A stretch of DNA of 42,291 bases from CAAGNP01 sp045595965 (GCA_045595965.1 JAZOBN010000016.1:1-42291); one strand, 5' to 3'. Positions 1 to 8,751 are shown, counted from the first letter of the stretch. The notes: generated by a model from the letters alone, not told the origin. Program-made: numbers and translations.

Positions 1-398
1 GACGAGCAGTAGTAGTTCGGTAGAAGTAGGGTGGAAATCGAATGTGGTAGGGTATAAAGTAGGGTAGAAATGGAAAAAGGTAGGGTAGAATTGTAAAATT
101 TGCCAATCAGATAAATAATACAGAACTTTACGCTGTCACCCGTCCGGGTGGCTGCATTCTTTTTATCATAAGATCGTTGAGGCGTTGAATTTAAAGTGAG
201 AGAGAAATGACAGATCTTTTGATATTCATTGAGGCTACCAAAGGTACGGTTGTGGTTTGATGTAGAAATAGACTGTTAGTCAAGTAGTCAAAATTGAAAA
301 GTTTTCGGATAAAAAACCCTCTCAGATTTGGGGTATCTGAGAGGGGCGTACGTTGTCGTTCAATTGAGGATATTAACTAATTATTAACTAACTTATTT
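1..398. other. Gene-free left edge with short G-rich repeats
   Basis: No convincing gene is visible. Positions about 25-90 carry several imperfect copies of GTAGGGTRGAA spaced irregularly, which could be a decayed direct repeat or the tail of something outside the window. Around 137-150 there is a small stem-loop (CACCCG, two-base loop, CGGGTG). The right part holds the terminator of the fimbrial operon. I see no tRNA, no coding bias and no clear promoter here. Confidence 0.5.
311..345 (-). terminator. Rho-independent terminator of the fimbrial operon
   Basis: An 11-bp perfect stem (CCCTCTCAGAT at 317-327 with ATCTGAGAGGG at 335-345) has a 7-base loop. Read on the minus strand it is followed by six T (316-311). 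It lies about 55 bases beyond the stop codon of the last fimbrial gene, so it plausibly ends that operon. The stem is almost the same as that of the terminator at 8848-8873. Confidence 0.85.
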
Positions 399-3083
399 TT
401 ATTTTTTAACACAACGTACGGAGAATGCATATTCTTTAGTGAATGCATTTGGATCACCAGAATTTTTCAGTACCATAGTAGGGAATTCACATCTTAGGAG
501 TAATCCTTCACTATTTAAGTCTTCTACACTATAGCCCAGATAAAAGAACGAGCCGCAATTTGCGTTTTTTTGATCAGCACACCAGAGATCTCCAAGTCCT
601 GTCATTTCCTTCATCCCTGACTGTTGGATAAATCCACTGTTAGGATAATAAGTAGGATTTGCCGGTTCACCATCATTTAATTTTCCCGAAGCACTAATTA
701 CCCAGGCTCCGTCGTTAACCTGTTCTTGAGTACCCCAGACATATTTAGGAGGGAGTACATTACCCGGCTCCGATGCGTATTCGAATTTCACGGCATATTT
801 TCCATCGGAATCGTCTATATCTGTAGCCGTACCATTTGTACGTTTTACAAGACCTTCATACGCACTAGTCGGAGTGACCTCCCATCCTGGAGGGCAAGGG
901 TCGAAAATCGATTTAGTGCCTTGTTTGACACAGGCAGATGGATGATTCCAGTAATATTTACTACCAGCGTATGTGGTAATTACTGCTTCTTTATAAAGAT
1001 GAGTAGGATTCTTAGTGGCATCCCAAATAGTACCGCTTGTGGCACTGTTTGACTTGATTTTCGTATCTACTTCCACGCCTCTGATATTGTATAGCTGTAT
1101 TTCACCAACTTTCTGCCCGTATGTCAGCAACCTCTGTGCAGGGTACGGATCTTTTCGTCCCCATTGGTAATACAAACCGAAGGATTTATATGTCTTACCA
1201 CTTGCAACTCCATTCGGTCTCCATCCTAAAGCTCCAAGATGCCTGTCCATTATCCACTGATAGTTATCTCCCCAGAATCCATAATGCAATACTCTGCTAT
1301 CTCTCTGACCATTTCCGGCAGTATTCCCATCATCGCCCGGGGTGTTTTTTTGAAAGGTCCCGGATGTCCAGGCTCCGGCAGCATCTGGATCATAGTCCGT
1401 TACCCAAAGGTGCCAAGACCATATAATGGAACTCCAGGCATCAGAACCATATCCGGTTGCGTCGGCTTTTCTCTTTCTTAAAGCAATTAAAACGTTACCA
1501 GCAGTCTTTTGTGTATTAGTCTCCTTTTTTACTATAATGTTGACGCGACCATCCTCATCAGAGTTGCCTCTCCCATAGTAAACGGTAGCATAATTATTGT
1601 TGTCTTCATCAAGTGTTCCGTGATGTGGAATTTTTCCTGTTGAATAGGACCAACTCTTCAATCCGGAGGACTCAGCGAAGAATATTTGTCTTCCAGGAAC
1701 ATCCTGCCATAGCACCTGTACTCTCCATTCATCATCAGGTCCGATTGAGACTCCACTTGCTGCCGCCGCCTCATTTACACGGGCAATAATAGGGATAGAG
1801 TAATACTCCTCTTTATTCTTAAAATCGTTGAAATAACTCTTATGGCTTGCAACTACTTCATCAGGATCAATTATGGGATTAAGAATATAGCAATTGGATG
1901 TAACTGTATACCGAATTTGTTCTATCAGCCTTGAGTCACTGATTGCATCTTTGTTTAGATAATTGTCATACGTCGCGATATTATCAGATTTTATTATTTC
2001 AGTATAGTGGGTATTTGCTGCAATATTGTAGTTTTGATACGAGTTGTCTCCTACATTATCATTTGTGTATGTATTATCTATCCCTCCGGGAAATACATTT
2101 ATTGAAACCCGCTTTTTCCCGCTATTTGTCAAAGCATCGATGTATATGTATGTAGCCTTGGCGGGGGCATTTTTAGTCTTTGTCGCCGCTGTTCCGGATG
2201 TTTTTTGTTCGGCAGGGAATGTAGAGTTCTGTTGTTTGTTCTGTGGGATGTAAAGTGTCAGAACCTTGGTCTCTTCCGGGGTTTTCTGGTAGTCTGCTAC
2301 GGTGTAGTCATAATATAGAATCTTAAACTGTGTAAGGCTGACTTTTCCAGGGGCGAAACTTATTTTGCTGGGGATACGCATCAGTTTTACACGTTGGGGA
2401 TTTGCCACCCCGCTTACATCTATCGTCAGTTTTGAGACAACCGACTGCAGTTTGACCACAAGTCCTTTTTTATCATTATTGCTCTGCAGATCAGAACTGT
2501 TGAATGAGCCACTTCCCGAAAGGGGGATTGTGAGCCCTTTGTCTGGGGTGCTGATGTATGTGTTACTGCCATTGAGCGGTTTCAATTGATCCATTTCGCT
2601 CAGGGGGATACCGTCAGCATAAAAGTCAGCAAGAGTCTTGTCAGAATAGTCACTGAAAAATGTCTTTCCATTGATATCTTTTTTGCCGATATTGGCCACA
2701 ATCCACACCAGTTTTGTCTCAGAAAGATACTCTTCGGCCATTTTTACATAATTCTTGGCCAGATTTGACTGACCACTCACATGGGGATGGTATATTGCCG
2801 CAAGAAATGGTCTCTCGGTCTCCTTGCCCCCTGTGGGTTTGTCTCCAAACTGCAATAGCCAGAAATTCTTTATTTTAAGTTCGTTGGTCTTATAATCCTC
2901 TGACTTCACTTCCGGACCACCGAACGGATCGACATCCAGTGAACACGGGATATCGATAACCTCTCCTGAGTATGTTCCCGAAAGCACATCCTCTTGTCTT
3001 TCTATCAATTCATCCCTCTTACATGAGGCAGTTGCAATCAGAACTGTTAAGAGGAAAATATGTAGCAGATATCCTTTTCTCAT
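399..3083 (-). CDS. Large fimbrial tip-like lipoprotein (DUF4906-type with C-terminal Fib_succ_major-like domain)
   Basis: This is the last gene of the fimbrial operon. The protein of about 894 residues starts with a lipoprotein signal whose cysteine follows IATAS, so it should be anchored to the outer membrane. The middle has the look of large Bacteroidales fimbria-associated proteins (DUF4906 type). The last 250 residues carry features of the Fibrobacter-succinogenes major paralogous domain: a DPCPPGWEVT motif and a SVRCVKK end. It may be a tip or adhesin subunit; that is inferred from size and gene order. I chose the ATG at 3083, which gives a normal signal peptide. A TTG at 3095 would add four residues. 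It begins 12 bases after the stop of the upstream fimbrillin, which suggests co-translation. A terminator follows at 311-345. Confidence 0.85.
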   Translation of the reverse strand: MRKGYLLHIFLLTVLIATASCKRDELIERQEDVLSGTYSGEVIDIPCSLDVDPFGGPEVKSEDYKTNELKIKNFWLLQFGDKPTGGKETERPFLAAIYHPHVSGQSNLAKNYVKMAEEYLSETKLVWIVANIGKKDINGKTFFSDYSDKTLADFYADGIPLSEMDQLKPLNGSNTYISTPDKGLTIPLSGSGSFNSSDLQSNNDKKGLVVKLQSVVSKLTIDVSGVANPQRVKLMRIPSKISFAPGKVSLTQFKILYYDYTVADYQKTPEETKVLTLYIPQNKQQNSTFPAEQKTSGTAATKTKNAPAKATYIYIDALTNSGKKRVSINVFPGGIDNTYTNDNVGDNSYQNYNIAANTHYTEIIKSDNIATYDNYLNKDAISDSRLIEQIRYTVTSNCYILNPIIDPDEVVASHKSYFNDFKNKEEYYSIPIIARVNEAAAASGVSIGPDDEWRVQVLWQDVPGRQIFFAESSGLKSWSYSTGKIPHHGTLDEDNNNYATVYYGRGNSDEDGRVNIIVKKETNTQKTAGNVLIALRKRKADATGYGSDAWSSIIWSWHLWVTDYDPDAAGAWTSGTFQKNTPGDDGNTAGNGQRDSRVLHYGFWGDNYQWIMDRHLGALGWRPNGVASGKTYKSFGLYYQWGRKDPYPAQRLLTYGQKVGEIQLYNIRGVEVDTKIKSNSATSGTIWDATKNPTHLYKEAVITTYAGSKYYWNHPSACVKQGTKSIFDPCPPGWEVTPTSAYEGLVKRTNGTATDIDDSDGKYAVKFEYASEPGNVLPPKYVWGTQEQVNDGAWVISASGKLNDGEPANPTYYPNSGFIQQSGMKEMTGLGDLWCADQKNANCGSFFYLGYSVEDLNSEGLLLRCEFPTMVLKNSGDPNAFTKEYAFSVRCVKK

Positions 3084-3095
3084 TTTGAGTCTCAA

Positions 3096-4118
3096 TTAGT
3101 TTGTGGTCAAATCGTTTTCGTTGTTGACATTATACCATTTGTCTTCCCCTTCGGATGTCTCCACCTCAATGACATAATCTTTGCCTATTGATATTGTTAT
3201 TGTATGCTGGCGGCCAGCAAGAAGGTCAATGGGGGCTGGCAGTGTATATTTCTCTTTATGGTAATTGTAAATGATGGTAAGTTCTGTAATTTGTTGGGGA
3301 ATCAGGTAGCAGGTGGCCAGATCAACACCTGTGGTGCTGCTTGTGGCACCACCCTGGATCAAACCATCGTATGAGAATGCAAGTTCTTTTTTTGTTGTAC
3401 TATAATCGGACCATCCGTCGCCATCATCCTCGACATCCGCATTTTGTGAAGCAGTCTCCTCCGAGAAGTGGAAGGTGGCTTTGTCATATACCTGCAATAT
3501 GAGTTCGAATCCATTGTTTCCAATCCAGTCTTTGTTTTTGACCTTCCAGATAACCTTGGAAAGTGGCCTTTTGAAAAGCAAAGGGACAAATTCATTTCTC
3601 CATCCGGAGTTTTGGGAGATCAGAAAGTCCTCTTGTGCCGCTTTGTCAGACAGATTGGTAACATACTTGAAATATGGGGCTGAGGTGGTGGATGTAAAGA
3701 GGCTCAGACCGGAGGTGTTTTCTGTGTTCGGTTTTGAGACGTATGGCCAGTATGCAAAAAACTTCATAGCTTTATATCCTATAGATGGCCACCAGATTGT
3801 GCGGTCAAAATGCCACAGATCGTCATCAGCGGAGTAGGCTATCTGATTATGGCTGATGTAGGGGGTTGAAAAAAGAACCTCCCCGTCGCTGCCATTTGTC
3901 CCATCGTGGACAAGATAACCGAATACACCTATCTTGTCGCTGCTTTTTAATGGAGAGATATCGGCAGCACGGGTTTCAGGTGTGGGTGTATTGGGAAGGG
4001 TTGCAAAAAATCCTATAGCAACCTCCTCTTCTCCAATCTTGTTTTTGGAACAAGAAGAGACAAACAATGCCAATATTAAAGCTGGCACCAGCAATCTGCA
4101 GTTAAACTTCGAAAACAT
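3096..4118 (-). CDS. Fimbrillin family lipoprotein (Mfa-like)
   Basis: The 340-residue protein begins with a lipoprotein signal (FVSSC, cysteine about residue 23). It then has the usual fimbrillin layout: a short variable stretch containing ETRA, an IGVFGY strand, a FAYWPY motif and a C-terminal sandwich with LLAGRQHTITISIG. These are hallmarks of the Mfa_like_1/fimbrillin superfamily, whose members are processed and polymerised by strand exchange on the cell surface. It is the second fimbrillin of the operon and may be an accessory or adapter subunit; the sequence does not tell which. A GC-rich hairpin separates it from the fimbrillin gene upstream, so it may be made in smaller amount. Confidence 0.85.
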   Translation of the reverse strand: MFSKFNCRLLVPALILALFVSSCSKNKIGEEEVAIGFFATLPNTPTPETRAADISPLKSSDKIGVFGYLVHDGTNGSDGEVLFSTPYISHNQIAYSADDDLWHFDRTIWWPSIGYKAMKFFAYWPYVSKPNTENTSGLSLFTSTTSAPYFKYVTNLSDKAAQEDFLISQNSGWRNEFVPLLFKRPLSKVIWKVKNKDWIGNNGFELILQVYDKATFHFSEETASQNADVEDDGDGWSDYSTTKKELAFSYDGLIQGGATSSTTGVDLATCYLIPQQITELTIIYNYHKEKYTLPAPIDLLAGRQHTITISIGKDYVIEVETSEGEDKWYNVNNENDLTTN

Positions 4119-4123
4119 CCCTT

Positions 4124-4169
4124 AAAAAATTTTTTGGTAGACGGGAGGGGACATTCAACCCCGCCCGTC
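4124..4169 (-). promoter_or_regulatory. Intercistronic hairpin between the two fimbrillin genes
   Basis: GACGGGAGGGG (4140-4150) pairs with CCCCGCCCGTC (4159-4169) with one mismatch. Read on the minus strand it is followed after a few bases by AAAAAATTTTTT (4135-4124) and then by the AAGGG preceding the next ATG. It could act as a partial terminator or as an mRNA-stabilising stem that raises the level of the upstream subunit relative to the downstream ones. That role is inferred; only the hairpin is seen. Confidence 0.6.
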
Positions 4170-4187
4170 CTGTTTTGAAAGAATCAA

Positions 4188-5324
4188 TTATATTGTTTTC
4201 ATATCAATATCCTCTACAGAAGCAATCACAAAGTCATCAACAGAGACATCAAATGTGATAGGTACAAGTACTGGCTCTGGATCTGGTCCTGGAGGCTCTG
4301 GATTATAACCACCATTTCCATCTCCAAAAATGATGGTATAAATATATTTCTTACCTGGCTTCCAATCGAATGCTGCAGGAATGGCAATCCATTTGTTGTT
4401 ATATAGTACTACATCTGTTGATGGACTATAAGTTTCACCTGCGATGTTGCAGATTTTACATTTTACATATAAATATGAGCCTTCCTGTAATTCTGGATCA
4501 TTGTCTGTAGAAGGGTCCCATGCTGTAGTTGTTTGTGGCATAAGAAGAAATGCTCCGGTATGATAGTCATTCGCTTCACCTTTGTTTGTTACAAAGTTTC
4601 CAGTGCCATCATTCTTAACCGTACCAAAAGATTGCTCATATTGATAAATCCTATCCTTGGTTGGTAGAATAGACCAAGAACCAACATTTTTCAGTTCTTG
4701 GTCGTTTTGATTGCCAGTATGATTTTCGAAGTTCTCATCAGTAACTCCGGTGGGATAAGTGAACGTTCCCCTGTACGACACCTTACCAACACCAACACCA
4801 TTGATTTCTACATGAAGGTTTTTATTGGTGTTCTTTGCCATAAATACAATCTGCGACAGAGCGTGACGGAAATTGACTTTTACAGGGTCATTGCTTTTTG
4901 CCTTCGATGTTACGGCATAAAGAAGGTCTTTTTGAATTGCAACCTCGTCAGCAACAGTAAAGTCTTCAATTGTTGGTACACCATCATTCCACTTGAAGTT
5001 TTGACCAGCATTTACATGGGCAAAAAATTTAACATCACCAGATTCCGGCCAATAACGGACTCCGCTCTGGTTCTCCCATTTGCCAGCTACATTATCATAT
5101 GTAATCTGATCACCGTCGATGTAGGTTTTGTTATCGTGTGTAGCCCATACATAAAATTCAGAAGGCAAAAATTGGTTACAATACAATTTTTCTGCTTTGG
5201 TTGCAGAGTTTGCAACTACTCCAAAACGGATCTCATCATTGTCGCGGTTGAGATCGATGATCTGGTCGCGGGAGCAGGAGATTAGCGCGGAGGCTAACAC
5301 TGCCATGAATAGGAATTTTTTCAT
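4188..5324 (-). CDS. Fimbrillin family lipoprotein, possible major subunit
   Basis: The protein has 378 residues with a clear lipoprotein signal (ALISC, cysteine about residue 17) followed by SRDQIIDLNRDNDEI. The body fits the Mfa_like_1/fimbrillin family: an EIRFG strand, SATKAEKL near the presumed processing region, a RYWPESGDVKFFAHV strand, FRHALSQIVF in the middle, and a C-terminal GKKYIYTIIFGDGNGGY followed by a proline-rich linker and VPITFDVSVDDF. It is the first fimbrillin of the operon and is followed by a strong hairpin at 4140-4169. Both points suggest it is the abundant subunit, but that is inference. It starts about 50 bases after the DUF5119 gene. Confidence 0.88.
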   Translation of the reverse strand: MKKFLFMAVLASALISCSRDQIIDLNRDNDEIRFGVVANSATKAEKLYCNQFLPSEFYVWATHDNKTYIDGDQITYDNVAGKWENQSGVRYWPESGDVKFFAHVNAGQNFKWNDGVPTIEDFTVADEVAIQKDLLYAVTSKAKSNDPVKVNFRHALSQIVFMAKNTNKNLHVEINGVGVGKVSYRGTFTYPTGVTDENFENHTGNQNDQELKNVGSWSILPTKDRIYQYEQSFGTVKNDGTGNFVTNKGEANDYHTGAFLLMPQTTTAWDPSTDNDPELQEGSYLYVKCKICNIAGETYSPSTDVVLYNNKWIAIPAAFDWKPGKKYIYTIIFGDGNGGYNPEPPGPDPEPVLVPITFDVSVDDFVIASVEDIDMKTI

Positions 5325-5372
5325 TGTTTTTTTAATTTAATTAAATGGTTAATAGTTGGTTTTTTTAATAGG

Positions 5373-6362
5373 TTAGATATTTATTTCATGTTCTTCTATA
5401 ATCCAGTCGTCCACATTAGGAACGAATCCGTTTCCGTTTTCGATAGGGTCAGGCAAGTCGAGTCCGTCAACTATAATGTGTACCCTCCTTGGGTTAGGTG
5501 CTTCGTGTATCTGTTTTGTGACATTGAGGGACTCGGTATCTTTGTAACACAATTTTGCACCGTCATCCATTATCACATACAATGTCATCTTGTGCAGAGC
5601 CGGATTGTCGGGATGATGACCGAATGTGAAGAATTTTCCGGTAACTGTGGATACCCCGTCAGAGTGCGACTCGAATGGGAGTGTCACTGCCTCATCGTGA
5701 AGTGCTTCGTTGGAGAAGGTGAGCATGCCGGACATTCCTGACAATGTCCCGGACATCCTGGTCACATGCTTCAGATTTTTAATGTTCCTCACTTCATAAG
5801 TGTATATGCAGGTCAATTCGTGAGGAAATAGTGTTATGATCTGCTCTTGATTTGAAGTGTTCTTGTTGTCACAGGTATATGTAATGCCATCGTCGGTAAT
5901 CTCAATATCAAAAGCGCAGCACCCCCACATCATGTCGGTAGAGAGGACTGCCCTCTCTTCCTCTGCACCTTGGGATTTTGGTGCATAGTTGGCACCATTG
6001 CCGAACAAAGGCTCCAGAACATTACACTCCCTGGTATATGCCCCATATGTCCCAAAATCATCATCGTTGAAGAAGAGCATCGATTCGGTATCGTTGTTGT
6101 GACAGATGGCGCGATATTTGCCGTTTTTCAACTCAATATCTCCCCCCTCTTTCCCATTGAAGTCAAAACGGTAGTAACCCCCTCCGTCGATAGGGTAGAA
6201 AGAGACGCACATCCCTTTGGGGTTAGCATCTGGTGCGTAACTCCAATCAAAGACAACTTTCAAATTCTTTGAGTGCGGGTGGTGGAGACACAGTTCCTTG
6301 TGTCTGCATGATGTGAAGAGGGCAACGGATAACAATGTTACCAAATAAAATAATCTTCTCAT
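5373..6362 (-). CDS. DUF5119-type fimbria-associated lipoprotein
   Basis: The 329-residue protein has a lipoprotein signal (ALFTSC, cysteine about residue 19). After it come RHKELCLHH and VVFDWSYAPDANPKGMCVSFYP, which match the DUF5119 family found in Bacteroidales fimbrial operons between a DUF3575 gene and the fimbrillins. The family is thought to be an anchor or minor subunit comparable to FimB/Mfa2; this is by analogy. The start codon overlaps the stop of the DUF3575 gene as ATGA, so translation is probably coupled. The protein ends in VPNVDDWIIEEHEINI, a typical last strand of fimbrial sandwich domains. Confidence 0.8.
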   Translation of the reverse strand: MRRLFYLVTLLSVALFTSCRHKELCLHHPHSKNLKVVFDWSYAPDANPKGMCVSFYPIDGGGYYRFDFNGKEGGDIELKNGKYRAICHNNDTESMLFFNDDDFGTYGAYTRECNVLEPLFGNGANYAPKSQGAEEERAVLSTDMMWGCCAFDIEITDDGITYTCDNKNTSNQEQIITLFPHELTCIYTYEVRNIKNLKHVTRMSGTLSGMSGMLTFSNEALHDEAVTLPFESHSDGVSTVTGKFFTFGHHPDNPALHKMTLYVIMDDGAKLCYKDTESLNVTKQIHEAPNPRRVHIIVDGLDLPDPIENGNGFVPNVDDWIIEEHEINI

Positions 6363-7643
6363 CGTTTGCCTCCTTTTCCTTTATTGTAGTTGTATTTGCC
6401 GATAAGCCATACCAGAGAGATCTCTGCTTTTGTCGGCCCTATCCAGTTGCGGTATTTTGTTGCCTGCCACACATAGCAGTCGTCCTGAGGGATATACTCC
6501 TGGTATTCACCAAAAAGGTATCCAACTCCGAGTGTGAAATCGAGATTAAGACGTCTGGCCACAGGGAGGGAGTATCCATATTCCAGCCCTGCTGCGTAGT
6601 TGGCTCTGTCCCATAGAGTCCCACCTGGAACACCCCCAATCTGACCACCTTTCCCAAGTTCAAAGTCATAGGTAAAGAGTCCTCCATGAAGGCCGATGTG
6701 GTGACCGGTCAGTGGCTTTTCTTTGGCACTTCGGCCAAACCACCAGCGGAATGCCAGATCCCCACCGTAGATTCTCCAATAGTAATTGAGGGGATCAGAG
6801 TGCCACCAGGCATACATCCAGTTTGCATCAAGGCTTAATCTCCCACCAAGATAGAATTCAACGCCAATATTTGGAGTGGCAAGGGCGTCATACAGAAGAT
6901 TGGTCTGTATCGACATATACAACCCTTTGTCTGACTTGGTTGAAGTCGCTGTTGCCCTCTCCTGCATCGGAGGGTATGTCAGAGGGGTGTATGGCGCCTC
7001 CACTTGTCTGGAGTGGGATATATGGGGGAGGGTATCGAGGTGTACCTTCTGAAATGTCTTGCCCAGATAGGTGATGGTAGCATGGGAGTGTCTTACCAGC
7101 GGGAAGAGGTTTGCGTAGAGCCATCTGTATGGTTTCCCACCATTAAGGGATTCAAGTTTCTTTCTTCGGGCTATGTCGTCATCTCCGAATTCTTTTGAAT
7201 TGAGGATAGCGAGAACCGCCTCTTTGTCGGGTACTTTGTCAGATTGTTTGATGATTTCTGATAGACCATCCCAGTCAACACCGGGAGAGACGACGAAAAT
7301 CATAGAATCGCTAAACCCAGCACTCCGCTTCAAATGTGCTATGATAGCTGCGGCCCTCCTGTCGGAGAGCCGGTCGTTTATATGTTTAGGTCCTTCTGGT
7401 GATGCACCAGAATTGACTATCACTTTCTTTATTGACATCGAAGGATTGTCAGAGCGGGAAGATATCTCGTCTATCATTTTTTTTTATGCGCTTCCCATTG
7501 TCCTTAAGGTAAGGATCAAAGTATGACTTTCCTTGATGGAAATATATGCTGCATTGTACAGTATCTTCTTGTACAGTTACTTGTGAAAATCCCTTGTGGA
7601 AAGGGAGAGCCAGCAAGAGGCAGAACAATATTTTCCTAAACAT
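6359..7643 (-). CDS. DUF3575 outer-membrane protein, split by a frameshift at an A9 run
   Basis: This is the first gene of the fimbrial operon. Two overlapping frames together make one normal protein. The upstream frame (start ATG at 7643, MFRKILFCLL) gives a signal peptide and the OmpA-like start CSIYFHQGKSYFDPYL. The downstream frame (ATG at 7477) gives SGASPEGP, LSDRRAAAI and the C-terminal DUF3575 region with aromatic beta strands. The break falls in nine A on the minus strand (7485-7477). With eight A the frames join as IKK-MIDEISS, a protein of about 427 residues. As written, the upstream frame stops nine residues after the run. Possible causes are phase variation by slippage, transcriptional slippage during expression, a decayed gene, or a sequencing error. 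The downstream ATG has no ribosome site and lacks the signal, so it is unlikely to work alone. Confidence 0.8.
7477..7485 (-). repeat. A9 homopolymer at the DUF3575 frameshift
   Basis: Nine consecutive T on the plus strand (A on the coding strand) sit exactly where the reading frame of the DUF3575 gene breaks. Loss of one A, or gain of two, restores a single open frame. Runs of this length are known slippage sites for polymerases. Confidence 0.9.
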
Positions 7644-7683
7644 CTTATCATAAAATAAAATTAAAATGTTATTATCACATGCA

Positions 7684-7700
7684 CATCTCTTCCGAAGAGA
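7684..7700 (-). repeat. Left 17-bp inverted repeat of the recombinase segment
   Basis: Read on the minus strand it is TCTCTTCGGAAGAGATG, identical over all 17 bases to the plus strand at 8752-8768. The site is nearly palindromic in itself (TCTCTTC, one base, GAAGAGA). It lies between the start of the fimbrial operon (7643) and the recombinase start (7749). It is a candidate recombinase crossover site. Confidence 0.75.
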
Positions 7701-7706
7701 GTGATT

Positions 7707-7714
7707 CAAAATTA
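7707..7714 (-). promoter_or_regulatory. Outward -7-like box at the left end, facing the fimbrial operon
   Basis: The minus strand reads TAATTTTG, a match to the Bacteroidota -7 consensus TAnnTTTG. It lies six bases inside the left inverted repeat and about 64 bases from the DUF3575 start. No good -33 element is seen at the usual distance (only TTAA 17 bases upstream), so it may be weak. Confidence 0.4.
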
Positions 7715-7748
7715 TTTACGCTCGCTAACCTTTAATTTTTTTATCAAA

Positions 7749-8672
7749 ATGAGACAAAAGAAAAAGCCCAATTTGAATGGGTACCTCTCCCCTTTCATGG
7801 AGGGGACAATTGCACATCTTCAGAGTTTAGGAAAAACAAGAACATCCGAAACATATCAGTCCGCCCTGGCAAGCTTCATGCGATTCCGTAAAGGAAAAGA
7901 TGTGCTCATTTCAGATATTAAGGACGAACTTATGGTAGGGTACGAAATCAGCATGAGAGCCTCGGGACTCTCCCCCAATACCACCTCTTTTTATATGCGT
8001 ATTTTGCGTGCTGTGTATAATCGTGCTGTCAAGGAGGGGTTAACTCCACAACAATACCCTTTCAAATATGTATACACAGGGGTTGCAAAGACACGAAAGA
8101 GAGCACTGGATATCTCCTCTATAAGTAAACTTGCAGAAATGAACCTCAAAGACGATCCTTCAGCTGCACTTGCAAGGGATCTGTTCCTCTTCTCTTTTTA
8201 TACAAGAGGGATGTCATTTGTAGATATGGCCTATTTGCAAAAAAGGGATCTTTCCCGGGGGATTCTCACCTATAGGCGTCGTAAAACGGGGCAGACATTA
8301 TATATAAGATGGGAACGGTGTATGGATAATATTGTGCAGATTTATAACGATCCTTCATCACCATATCTTCTACCGATAATTGCTTATGATGGAAGAGATG
8401 AGAGACGGCAGTACATAAACATGTCTCATAATGTCAACCACTCACTAAAACTTATAGGAAAGAGACTTGGATTAGATGTTCCACTCACCATGTATGTTGC
8501 CCGGCACACATGGGCAAATGTTGCAAGACAGAAACAGATTCCATTATCAGTTATCAGTGAAGGGATGGGACATACAACAGAGATGACTACACGAATCTAC
8601 CTTTCATCATTGGATACCGATATTATTGATAGGGCAAATAGAAAAATTTTGAAATCAGTGTTATGTATGTAA
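7749..8672 (+). CDS. Tyrosine recombinase (phage-integrase family, probable DNA invertase)
   Basis: The protein of 307 residues has an N-terminal SAM-like arm-binding domain (about 15-110) and a catalytic domain. Catalytic residues are visible: Arg153 in FYTRGM, Lys179 in RRKTG, Arg252-His253 in YVARHTWA, His275 in MGHTTEM, and the nucleophile Tyr284 in TRIYLSS. The first His of the HxxR motif is Tyr, as is common in Bacteroidales members. I chose ATG 7749 because MRQKKKPNLNGYLSPF is a normal start; an ATG at 7701 would overlap the left repeat. Such enzymes invert promoters or surface genes in Bacteroides. Here the gene lies inside a pair of 17-bp inverted repeats next to a fimbrial operon, so local inversion is the likely role. 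An alternative is a minimal integrating element beside tRNA-Leu. Confidence 0.88.
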   Translation: MRQKKKPNLNGYLSPFMEGTIAHLQSLGKTRTSETYQSALASFMRFRKGKDVLISDIKDELMVGYEISMRASGLSPNTTSFYMRILRAVYNRAVKEGLTPQQYPFKYVYTGVAKTRKRALDISSISKLAEMNLKDDPSAALARDLFLFSFYTRGMSFVDMAYLQKRDLSRGILTYRRRKTGQTLYIRWERCMDNIVQIYNDPSSPYLLPIIAYDGRDERRQYINMSHNVNHSLKLIGKRLGLDVPLTMYVARHTWANVARQKQIPLSVISEGMGHTTEMTTRIYLSSLDTDIIDRANRKILKSVLCM

Positions 8673-8704
8673 AATCAATTATTTACAAAAAAAATCTCGA
8701 ATTG

Positions 8705-8736
8705 TTAGGAAATTAAATTTGCATGTTATAACTTTG
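8705..8736 (+). promoter_or_regulatory. Outward promoter-like element at the right end
   Basis: TAACTTTG at 8729-8736 matches TAnnTTTG; TTAG at 8705-8708, 20 bases upstream, is one base off the -33 TTTG. It points right, out of the segment, into the right inverted repeat and then a terminator at 8848-8873. As drawn it drives nothing. After inversion it would point at the DUF3575 gene. It is a better promoter match than the box at the left end. Confidence 0.5.
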
Positions 8737-8751
8737 TCCAGTAACATCCCA

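Noticed and set aside
347..420. 10-bp inverted repeat CGTACGTTGT / ACAACGTACG around the stop of the last fimbrial gene
   Set aside because: Noted as a possible recombination or regulatory site, but one arm is coding sequence, the copies do not match the 17-bp sites at the recombinase, and a real terminator is already present beside it.
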